Made by a program: the position numbers and the translations under genes. Below the pieces are notes generated by a model, which saw nothing but the letters and a program-made list of their open reading frames with translations, did no database searches and was not told the origin of the DNA. DNA of 5,770 nt from Bacteroidales bacterium (GTDB lineage Bacteria > Bacteroidota > Bacteroidia > Bacteroidales > GCA-2748055), in the NCBI GenBank assembly GCA_029934875.1, contig JAOZLK010000317.1:1-5770 (forward strand), in the 5' to 3' direction. Shown here piece by piece: positions 1-5,770 of the stretch. Numbering within the stretch: position 1 is the stretch's first letter; each line of letters begins with the position of its first letter.

Positions 1-159
1 AGAAAGACCTTCCGCGTTATAAATTTCAGGAAGCTCCTTACTCAGATTCAGGACAAACCCATGGCGGAGCAGAAACAGATTCTCCTGGAAGAGCATCATT
101 CCTGGAAGGGAGAAACGGAGCAGATAGATGATATCCTGGTGCTGGGATTCCGCTTATGA
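1..159 (+). CDS. SpoIIE/PP2C-type serine/threonine phosphatase, C-terminal 52 residues only (SiaA-like partner)
   Basis: This is an open plus-strand frame from the window edge to TGA at 157-159, giving 52 residues. It shows the closing pattern of SpoIIE/RsbU-type PP2C phosphatases. A helix (FRKLLTQIQDKPMAEQKQIL) is followed by a Trp-Lys-Gly turn (residues 35-37), then Q-I-D-D (41-44) and a final hydrophobic strand, ILVLGFRL. The paired aspartates match the last metal-binding Asp position of the PP2C fold. By family, such enzymes dephosphorylate Ser/Thr on anti-sigma-antagonist or SiaC-type partner proteins. A SiaC gene converges on it with a 6-nt overlap and a SiaB kinase gene lies beyond, so a role as the SiaA-type phosphatase of this set is likely but inferred. 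The sensory N-terminus and most of the catalytic domain lie outside the window. The reverse strand is also open here, but it gives no recognisable protein. Confidence 0.85.
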   Translation, partial: RKTFRVINFRKLLTQIQDKPMAEQKQILLEEHHSWKGETEQIDDILVLGFRL

Positions 160-549
160 TTCCTCTACCACATATTCGAAGGGGATGCCTGCCATTCTCG
201 ACATCTCCATTCCCACTTCGTACATATCCTCATCATCCTCCTCATAGTGCCAGGATACCTTAACCTCACTCCCCGCCTTGTTTATGGAATTCAGAATCTT
301 AAATATATCCAGGATATACTTGGCTGAGGTTGAGTTGAAGTACTCAAAATTGAAACTGAAATCAAGAGGGGCGCTACTATCTTTCCCGGAAATTTCAGCG
401 GCAAATTTTTCAAGCCACTCGAGTATGGGTAGGTAAAAATTCCTCACATTCTCAGGCCGGGATTCTCCTTTCAACGCAAACTTGTTTCCGATAGGATCAA
501 AATTTATACTGGGAGTATTTAAAGTTGGGGCAAGGGTTAATTTTTCCAT
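154..549 (-). CDS. siaC: SiaC family (DUF1987) regulatory phosphoprotein
   Basis: This 131-residue protein is about the usual length for the SiaC/DUF1987 family. The family pattern is visible: an N-terminal strand region (TPSINFDPIGNKFALKGES) leading into a Pro-Glu-Asn turn (residues 32-34). Then come a helix with P41-I-L-E-W-L, a strand FSFNFEYFNSTSAK (64-77), and a late strand VKVSWHYEEDDEDMYEVG (96-113). In Pseudomonas aeruginosa, SiaC is phosphorylated on a Thr in the corresponding motif by SiaB and dephosphorylated by SiaA. The unphosphorylated form activates a diguanylate cyclase. Here the equivalent residue is probably S73 or T74 of N-S-T-S. The gene starts 3 nt after the siaB stop codon. 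An AAAGGA ribosome-binding site lies 6 nt upstream of ATG (556-561), inside the siaB end. The two genes are therefore one operon, translated close together. Its target here is unknown. Confidence 0.9.
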   Translation of the reverse strand: MEKLTLAPTLNTPSINFDPIGNKFALKGESRPENVRNFYLPILEWLEKFAAEISGKDSSAPLDFSFNFEYFNSTSAKYILDIFKILNSINKAGSEVKVSWHYEEDDEDMYEVGMEMSRMAGIPFEYVVEES

Positions 550-552
550 GCG

Positions 553-1056
553 TTATCCTTTTAAAGTAATTTCATATTCAAAAAATGAGTGGCTGCTATC
601 AACCACTTCAAAGCCAAAGACAATATCTCTATCGGTACGCAGAGCCATGGTGATTAATCCAAGGCCAGCGCCAGTGTCACTGGACCTGGGCTCTTTATTG
701 ATGACCTCCTCGTATAGTGATTTAAGCGCCTCCACGTCCAGCTGATTCACCCGATCCAGTTTAAAGGTAATTTCACCCACATCGTCGTTCCGAACCAGGT
801 TTCCTGCCCTGACCAGGTAAAGCTCACCTTCCTTTTTTACGGATATTTTCGGAGGGGACCCCGATTTTCCCTGCCTTTTAATGGCATATTTGTAAATATT
901 ATCAATCGATTCTACAAATATGCCATAGAGTCGTTTCCGGCTTGGCTTCTTCAATATCTGGAACTCATGGGAATTCCTGAGTTTACTCAATAACATTTCA
1001 ATGGTCCCAAAGGTTATTGCACCTTCATAATCTACCAGTGTTATCGAATCAGACAT
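553..1056 (-). CDS. siaB: SiaB family protein kinase (DUF6272, GHKL-like ATPase fold)
   Basis: From the ATG at 1056 this is a 167-residue soluble protein with no signal peptide or membrane segment. It carries the marks of a GHKL-type ATP-binding domain like anti-sigma kinases. The N-box is E49-x3-N53-x3-Y57-A58 (in FVESIDNIYKYA), and a Gly-rich lid is seen as T-G-A-G-L-G-L (residues 128-134). The N-terminal strand with YEGAITFGTIEMLLSKL is typical of SiaB relatives. The known SiaB phosphorylates SiaC, and the gene immediately downstream here is siaC, 3 nt away. An in-frame GTG at 1065 would add three residues. ATG is preferred as the stronger start, but neither has a Shine-Dalgarno sequence. 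The gene is divergent from the ABC transporter gene, with 43 nt between starts, so expression of the two may be linked. Confidence 0.87.
   Translation of the reverse strand: MSDSITLVDYEGAITFGTIEMLLSKLRNSHEFQILKKPSRKRLYGIFVESIDNIYKYAIKRQGKSGSPPKISVKKEGELYLVRAGNLVRNDDVGEITFKLDRVNQLDVEALKSLYEEVINKEPRSSDTGAGLGLITMALRTDRDIVFGFEVVDSSHSFFEYEITLKG
556..561 (-). promoter_or_regulatory. Ribosome-binding site of siaC
   Basis: Reading the minus strand, AAAGGA lies 6 nt before the siaC ATG and overlaps the last codons of siaB. It is the only clear Shine-Dalgarno sequence seen at a start in this window. It fixes the siaC start at 549 and fits coupled translation of the kinase and its substrate. Confidence 0.6.
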
Positions 1057-1085
1057 AAGTGACACAAAATAGCGAAAAATTTGGT

Positions 1086-1097
1086 TACTTTAAAGTA
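1086..1097. promoter_or_regulatory. Perfect 12-bp palindrome in the siaB / ABC transporter divergent spacer (candidate operator)
   Basis: TACTTTAAAGTA is its own reverse complement. It sits 2 nt before the ATG of the ABC gene and about 30 nt before the siaB ATG. If one extra T in the left arm is skipped, the symmetry extends to GGT(T)ACTTT/AAAGTACC. A site here could control both divergent genes. No matching regulator gene is in the window, and AT-rich palindromes of this size can occur by chance. The role is inferred. Confidence 0.3.
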
Positions 1098-1099
1098 CC

Positions 1100-4000
1100 A
1101 TGAGTGAAGCAATACTAAAAGCTCTGATGCAACTCTTTGCCCTGATCATTGATATTGATGAGGTAGAGGAGGTTTCTGAAAAGGAAAAGTCCATTATCCG
1201 CTCCTTTCTTTCCAGGCAGTTAAGCAGTGAACTGGTGGAGAAATACATGACGGTTTTCGACGAGTTCCTCCACCTTTATCATGGTGACAGGATAGCCAAG
1301 GGGAGCCTGAAGAAAAAGAAAAGAACATCGCTGACAGCCGTTCGGATCCTGGGAATTTGTGAGAAGATTAACGAGGAGCTTGAGCAAAAACAAAAGATTT
1401 ATGTGATCATCCAGCTCATCGAATATATCGCCTATGGTATTGAGATAGAAGAATCAGAGCTGGACTTCCTGGAGACCGTGGCTGTGGCATTCAATATCCC
1501 CGAGGAGGAATATCAAAATATTCTGCGCTTTACTGCATTCTCCATTGGGGAAATTCCTCAAAAACACAGAATCCTTCTGATCAATAACGAGGAAACATGT
1601 GAGTATGAAGAGATTCATCACCTCTTTTTCAAACACCTCTCCGGTGAGATTTCCTTTCTGAGTATTGAGAGTGTAAATACCTATATACTGCGTTATGACG
1701 GAACTGAAGATATGTTCCTGAATGGCCAGTACCTCCAGGCAAGAATCTCCTACATATTTGAGCATGGGTCATCCGTCAGGGGACAAAGCATCGATCCCAT
1801 CTTCCACTCCGATGTGGCAGGTGTATTTTCAAAAAACTTCATTAAAACCCGGCTTACCTTTGTGGCCAGGGATGTGGAGTTCCGCTTTAAAAACAGCGAT
1901 AATGGGATCCATGATTTCAACCTGGACGAAGAGTCGGGAAAATTGGTAGGGATCATGGGAGGAAGCGGCGTGGGTAAATCCACCCTTCTCAATGTACTCA
2001 ATGGCAACCTGGCGCCCAGAAGCGGAGAGATCCTGATCAACGGCTTTAATATCCATGACCCCAGGGAAAAGGAGAGATTAAGCGGGGTGATCGGATTCAT
2101 ACCCCAGGACGATCTGCTTATCGAGGACCTGACCGTATACCAGAATCTTTATTATAATGCAAAGCTCTGCCTGAACAGCTATGATGATCAGAAGATTGCT
2201 GAGCTCGTTGAACAGGTACTGATCGACCTGGACCTCCATGGGATCAGGGACCTGAAAGTGGGGAAACCGCTGAATAAGGTGATCAGCGGGGGACAACGCA
2301 AAAGGGTGAATATTGGACTTGAACTGATCCGGGAACCTTCAGTCCTTTTCGTGGATGAACCCACCTCTGGGCTCTCTTCTGTCGATTCTGAAATGGTCAT
2401 GACCCTGCTAAAGGAACAGGTTCAAAATGGTAAACTGGTGATCATAAATATCCACCAACCCTCCTCAAATCTCTATAAGATGTTCGATAATATCATCTTC
2501 ATGGATAAGGGAGGCTACCAGATTTTCTATGGGAACCCGTCTGAGGCAGTGATCTATTTTAAAACCAAGAGCAATCATGCCAATGCCAGGGAGGACCAGT
2601 GCCTCTCTTGTGGAAATGTGGATCCCGACCAGGTATTACAAATCATTGAAGCCAAGATCGTCAACGAACACGGCAAACTTTCCAGGACCCGAAAGGTTTC
2701 TCCCCGGGAGTGGTATGAACGCCTGAAGCAGGCGAAAATTCTAAAAACTGCAGGAATCCCCAAGAAGAAAGCGCTTCCAGAGAACTATTACAGCATTCCT
2801 GGCTGGGTCAAGCAGATGAAAATTTTCTTCACCCGCGATTTCTTATCCAAACTGACGAATACCCAGTATGTGTTGATCAGCATGCTTGAGGCCCCGCTCC
2901 TGGCTCTTATCCTGGGCTTCTTTACCAAGTATTCCAGTGGTGTTCAGGGAGATCCCATGGCCTATGTTTTTCGGAATAACGAAAACCTGCCGGCTTTCCT
3001 GCTCATGAGTGTGATTGTCTTTCTTTTCCTGGGGCTTACCATCAGTTCTGAAGAGATCATTAAGGACAGGAAGATCCTCCAGAGGGAATCATTTCTCAAC
3101 CTGAGCAGGGCCTCTTACCTGAATTCGAAAATCCTGATCATGTTTCTCATCTCAGCCATCCAGTCACTCACTTACGTACTGGTTGGCACCATGGTTTTTG
3201 AGATTAAAGGCATGATATTCAGCTACTGGCTCATCCTTTTCACAACCTCCTGCGTTGCAAACATGCTGGGGCTCAATATCTCGTCGGGACTCAATTCCGT
3301 CATTACGATCTACATCCTGGTCCCCTTCCTCCTGATCCCCCAGATTCTTTTCTGCGGGGTGCTGGTGAAATTCGACAAATTAAACAGGCGTATTTCCAAT
3401 CAGCAGGTGGTGCCATTTATAGGCGACCTGATGACTTCCAGGTGGGCCTATGAGGCGCTGGCAGTGGAACAGTTTAAGAACAACAAGTATATGAAGGAGT
3501 TCTTTGACATTGATCAGATTATCAGCGATGCCACCTATAAGGAGTCATTCCTGGTTCCCATCCTGCTCACCAGCCTGGATGAATCTGTCAAATGGGAAAA
3601 GGAAAATAAAAACCCACAGCAGGTCCAGGCAAATCTGACCATGCTTTCAACTCAATTGGAGATTTTGCAAAAGGATTACCCCATGGAGTCCATCACGAAA
3701 GAAAGCAGCCTTGAGAAGCAGCGGGAGTACCTGGAGCAGCTTACCATATGGGCCAGGGAGGCCAGAAGTGTGGGGAGTAAATCCAGGAGCCGACTGCAGC
3801 AGGAACTGGTTAACGAACTTGGGGGGATGTTTGCCTTTGCTGCTTTCAGAGATGACTATGAGAACCGCCAGCTTTCAAACCTCCTTCTGAACAACAGCAG
3901 CATCCACAAGCTTGAGCAAAAGGGTGATCTGCTGGTACGATATTACCATCCCGCTTTCCAGGTCCCTCAATCAAAATATGGGAGGGCCCACCTGTACGCC

Positions 4001-4165
4001 CCTGTCAAAAAACTTGGAAATATGGAAATTGACACCCTGTGGTTCAACGTGGTGGTGATCTGGTTCACATGTCTGATTCTTTATCTGACCCTGTACCACG
4101 ATACCATTCGTAAAACACTGGGATTCCTGGAAAATATGCGGGTCAAAAAAAGGTTCAAAGCTTAA
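1100..4165 (+). CDS. ABCG-type ABC half-transporter with TerB-like N-terminal domain
   Basis: This 1021-residue protein fuses several parts. Residues 1-145 are helical and acidic and resemble TerB, with two similar halves: ALIIDIDEVEEVSEKEK and YIAYGIEIEESELDFLE. Residues 155-260 are a beta-rich, weakly FHA-like stretch. The nucleotide-binding domain is complete: Walker A G287-GSGVGKS-294, Q-loop Q336, signature I395-SGGQ-399, Walker B VLFVDE (415-420), D-loop near 425-429, and switch H452. A linker (485-575) carries C501-x2-C504. Six membrane segments follow, at about 588-608, 630-650, 675-700, 705-729, 732-757 and 978-999. A polar insert of about 215 residues lies between TM5 and TM6. Order and topology match ABCG/White-type exporters, which work as dimers in the inner membrane; the substrate cannot be read from sequence. 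No Shine-Dalgarno sequence precedes the ATG. The gene is divergent from siaB, and its end overlaps the convergent barrel gene by 11 nt. A link to the SiaABC set is likely from position alone. Confidence 0.9.
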   Translation: MSEAILKALMQLFALIIDIDEVEEVSEKEKSIIRSFLSRQLSSELVEKYMTVFDEFLHLYHGDRIAKGSLKKKKRTSLTAVRILGICEKINEELEQKQKIYVIIQLIEYIAYGIEIEESELDFLETVAVAFNIPEEEYQNILRFTAFSIGEIPQKHRILLINNEETCEYEEIHHLFFKHLSGEISFLSIESVNTYILRYDGTEDMFLNGQYLQARISYIFEHGSSVRGQSIDPIFHSDVAGVFSKNFIKTRLTFVARDVEFRFKNSDNGIHDFNLDEESGKLVGIMGGSGVGKSTLLNVLNGNLAPRSGEILINGFNIHDPREKERLSGVIGFIPQDDLLIEDLTVYQNLYYNAKLCLNSYDDQKIAELVEQVLIDLDLHGIRDLKVGKPLNKVISGGQRKRVNIGLELIREPSVLFVDEPTSGLSSVDSEMVMTLLKEQVQNGKLVIINIHQPSSNLYKMFDNIIFMDKGGYQIFYGNPSEAVIYFKTKSNHANAREDQCLSCGNVDPDQVLQIIEAKIVNEHGKLSRTRKVSPREWYERLKQAKILKTAGIPKKKALPENYYSIPGWVKQMKIFFTRDFLSKLTNTQYVLISMLEAPLLALILGFFTKYSSGVQGDPMAYVFRNNENLPAFLLMSVIVFLFLGLTISSEEIIKDRKILQRESFLNLSRASYLNSKILIMFLISAIQSLTYVLVGTMVFEIKGMIFSYWLILFTTSCVANMLGLNISSGLNSVITIYILVPFLLIPQILFCGVLVKFDKLNRRISNQQVVPFIGDLMTSRWAYEALAVEQFKNNKYMKEFFDIDQIISDATYKESFLVPILLTSLDESVKWEKENKNPQQVQANLTMLSTQLEILQKDYPMESITKESSLEKQREYLEQLTIWAREARSVGSKSRSRLQQELVNELGGMFAFAAFRDDYENRQLSNLLLNNSSIHKLEQKGDLLVRYYHPAFQVPQSKYGRAHLYAPVKKLGNMEIDTLWFNVVVIWFTCLILYLTLYHDTIRKTLGFLENMRVKKRFKA

Positions 4166-4805
4166 ATCGGTATCCCAGGGTCAATACCAGGCTGTTGTTG
4201 TTAAGCAGTAAAGGTTCCTGGTTGGTAACCGGACTCAGATCGGGCTGGAACTGAATTTCTGTAAACAATAGGTTTTGCTTCATGGGAAATGATACTCCAA
4301 CTCCCATGGTGAGACCCAATATCACATTGTTTTGCTCCTCAAGCGGATAATCCGAGTCTGTCGAATAATAGAGCAGGAAATCCAGGCGGGGACCAAGCAG
4401 TGCATAGGCGTCAATCCCCCCCTTATTGGTGCGGGCCCTCAGCATGGGAGATATGGCAAGATAACGGTGCCTTGAAGTGACCTTCTCACCCTCATTTACA
4501 ATCACCTGATCCGAGTTTTGGTGATCAACAGTAATGGATTCTGTGGTAGTTGAACTTCCCCTGCACGCAAAGGCGAAGTCGGTCTGCAGGGTAAAATGGT
4601 CTCCCTGGAAGGCTTCAGCAAAAAATACCAGGGATGGACTGAGTATAGGCTCTGTGTCAAGTGTATAGTCGATCGGTGAAATCTGGTAGGACTGGTTAGA
4701 CAAAGCCACTCCACCCTTCACCCCAAAACTAGAAATGAACTGGGCATTTGCCAGCTGGGATCCCAGGATGCAGATCAAGCCTATGGCTGTCCATCCCCAC
4801 CTCAT
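4155..4805 (-). CDS. Outer-membrane beta-barrel protein (PorT-like / OMP_b-brl superfamily)
   Basis: This 216-residue exported protein has a signal peptide at residues 1-21: R2, a hydrophobic core AIGLICILGS, and a cleavage site after LANA before Gln22. The mature part is a run of alternating polar/hydrophobic strands, for example FGVKGGVALSNQ near the start, YLAISPMLRAR, and GLTMGVGVSFPMK. It ends in a strand with aromatics (LVLTLGYRFKL), as in small 8-strand-type barrels common in Bacteroidota. No enzyme motif is visible. Many relatives are automatically named PorT family, but that does not show a role in type IX secretion. The ATG overlaps the stop of the upstream peptidase gene (ATGA, 4802-4805), so translation is probably coupled and both are co-transcribed. 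Its 3' end overlaps the convergent ABC gene by 11 nt. The exact function is not known. Confidence 0.85.
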   Translation of the reverse strand: MRWGWTAIGLICILGSQLANAQFISSFGVKGGVALSNQSYQISPIDYTLDTEPILSPSLVFFAEAFQGDHFTLQTDFAFACRGSSTTTESITVDHQNSDQVIVNEGEKVTSRHRYLAISPMLRARTNKGGIDAYALLGPRLDFLLYYSTDSDYPLEEQNNVILGLTMGVGVSFPMKQNLLFTEIQFQPDLSPVTNQEPLLLNNNSLVLTLGYRFKL

Positions 4806-5770
4806 CGCACCATCATTTTTAGCAAAGTTTCCCCGGCCTCAGTCCTGAACCTGACAAAGTAGGCCCCGGTGGCAAGATCATGGGTGTCTATACCATAATC
4901 CATAAAGGGCATGCAGCTTTCAAAGCTTTTTCCATATACCAGTTTCCCGGAAAGGTCGTAGATCTCCACACCCACATCCATATGCTCATCCCTACCCGAA
5001 AGAGATTTGAATGAGAACATTCCCTCATTGGGATTTGGATATATGCTGAAGGGCTGTGATTCCAATGAGGCCGGTGCCCCTTTGCGCTGATCTTTTACAA
5101 GATTCAGTACATGGTTATTTGGATCAATGACGACACTTTTCACTTCAGGGATCATTGGAATCAGATACAGCTCCTGGCTCTCATCCTGGAACACCCTCAG
5201 CAGTGTATCTCCGCCCTCATAGCTGATCAGGAACTCCATGGACATCTTAAAAAGAGGATTGCTTACGGATGAGGGACTCTGCATGGAATATAAGTTTAGG
5301 ACACCATCCACTTGCTCCCAGCTGGCCTCATAAATCGGATAGCCGGCACCAAAATACCACTGCTCAAAAAAGTCGGTGAAATCCATCCCTGAATTCTCCT
5401 CAAGTACAGCTTTAAAATCCAGGCCGGTGGCCACGCTGTTGGCGTAGATCTCGATGAAATCCCTGAGGGTTCTGAAGAAGATTTCATCATCCTGTAATTC
5501 GAAGCGGATCATATGGATGATGGCCATGCCCTTGTTGTAGGAAAGGTTCCCATTGAAAATCCGGGCAGGATTATCAGCTTCCTGTGCCGGCACATAAACC
5601 GACCCTTCAGGCTCCCTGAGTGCTCTTTCGAATCTGTATTCCCGCTCACCATCTGCATATTCGGGAGCCAGGTTTTCCGTGGCCAGGTACCCTGCGTAAG
5701 TGGCAAAGCCTTCGTTGATCCAGATATCCTGCCAGGTGGCACAGGTCACATAGTTACCAAACCAGGAGTG
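4802..5770 (-). CDS. Secreted M1 family zinc aminopeptidase with T9SS type A sorting domain (5'-truncated by window edge)
   Basis: This is the last 322 residues of a longer protein; the frame stays open to the window edge. The first codon is His in H-S-W-F-G-N, which fits the second His of the M1 HEXXH motif. Exactly 18 residues later comes the third zinc ligand, E20 (in INEGFATY), giving HEXXH-x18-E. The transition-state Tyr is Y78 in NLSYNKG. The GAMEN substrate loop and the catalytic Glu would lie outside the window. After the helical domain (to about 145) comes a beta-rich segment. The last 80 or so residues are a T9SS type A sorting domain: IYPNPNEG, VEIYDLSGKLVY, LATGAYFVRF and a final LLKMMVR. 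By family it should remove N-terminal residues from peptides, outside the cell or on its surface. It is the upstream gene of an operon with the beta-barrel gene, with a 4-nt stop/start overlap. A signal peptide is expected but not visible. Confidence 0.93.
   Translation of the reverse strand, partial: HSWFGNYVTCATWQDIWINEGFATYAGYLATENLAPEYADGEREYRFERALREPEGSVYVPAQEADNPARIFNGNLSYNKGMAIIHMIRFELQDDEIFFRTLRDFIEIYANSVATGLDFKAVLEENSGMDFTDFFEQWYFGAGYPIYEASWEQVDGVLNLYSMQSPSSVSNPLFKMSMEFLISYEGGDTLLRVFQDESQELYLIPMIPEVKSVVIDPNNHVLNLVKDQRKGAPASLESQPFSIYPNPNEGMFSFKSLSGRDEHMDVGVEIYDLSGKLVYGKSFESCMPFMDYGIDTHDLATGAYFVRFRTEAGETLLKMMVR

Noticed and set aside
1..153. Open minus-strand frame continuing after the siaC stop codon (same frame)
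   Set aside because: It has no plausible start with a ribosome-binding site and gives no recognisable protein, while the plus strand encodes a clear PP2C C-terminus over the same bases.
482..745. 87-residue plus-strand frame across the siaC/siaB junction
   Set aside because: It overlaps two well-supported genes on the other strand and its composition (Ser-rich, no domain pattern) is that of an antisense shadow.
1069..1076. Possible Bacteroidota -7 element for siaB on the minus strand (CTATTTTG)
   Set aside because: The spacing inside the element is one base short of TAnnTTTG and no -33 TTTG lies at the right distance.
1454..2763. Several minus-strand and one plus-strand frames of 62-116 residues inside the transporter gene
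   Set aside because: The intact transporter frame with all ABC motifs explains the region; these frames show no motifs or start signals.
4168..4187. Inverted repeat GGTAT...ATACC just after the ABC stop as a terminator
   Set aside because: The stem is only 5 bp, no T-run follows, and it lies inside the barrel-protein coding region.
4155..4805. Calling the barrel protein a PorT component of the type IX secretion system
   Set aside because: Only general barrel features are visible; the co-encoded T9SS cargo is not evidence that this protein is part of the export machine.

Overview
The window looks like a chromosomal segment from a member of the Bacteroidota, probably near Bacteroidales/Marinilabiliales. 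The strongest sign is a secreted M1 peptidase ending in a type A sorting domain of the type IX secretion system (T9SS), which is largely confined to this phylum. Other signs are a small Bacteroidota-style outer-membrane beta-barrel protein, a SpoIIE phosphatase / SiaB kinase / SiaC phosphoprotein set, and mostly absent Shine-Dalgarno sequences. No mobile element, RNA gene or CRISPR array was seen, and coding density is close to 100%. No gene-free stretch exceeds about 45 bases.

Left part (1-1056): the last 52 residues of a SpoIIE/PP2C-type phosphatase run on the plus strand and end at 159. This end overlaps by 6 nt the 3' end of a minus-strand pair. That pair is a SiaB-family GHKL-type kinase (start about 1056) followed 6 nt later by a SiaC (DUF1987) phosphoprotein. 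In the characterised Pseudomonas SiaABCD system, kinase SiaB and phosphatase SiaA set the phosphorylation state of SiaC, which controls the diguanylate cyclase SiaD. Here A-, B- and C-like parts sit together, but no cyclase is present in the window.

Centre (1100-4165): divergent from siaB, with only 43 nt between the starts, is a 1021-residue half-transporter of ABCG-like order (nucleotide-binding domain, then six membrane segments). It carries a TerB-like N-terminal domain and an unusually long insert before the last helix. The shared divergent spacer contains a perfect 12-bp palindrome. The simplest reading is that the SiaABC-type switch and this transporter form one functional neighbourhood, with the transporter a candidate output. 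That is inference from gene order.

Right part (4155-5770): a separate minus-strand operon converges on the transporter gene with an 11-nt overlap. It encodes an M1 zinc metallopeptidase (N-terminal part outside the window; the window edge falls exactly on the second zinc-binding His). It is translationally coupled through an ATGA overlap to a 216-residue outer-membrane beta-barrel protein with a signal peptide.
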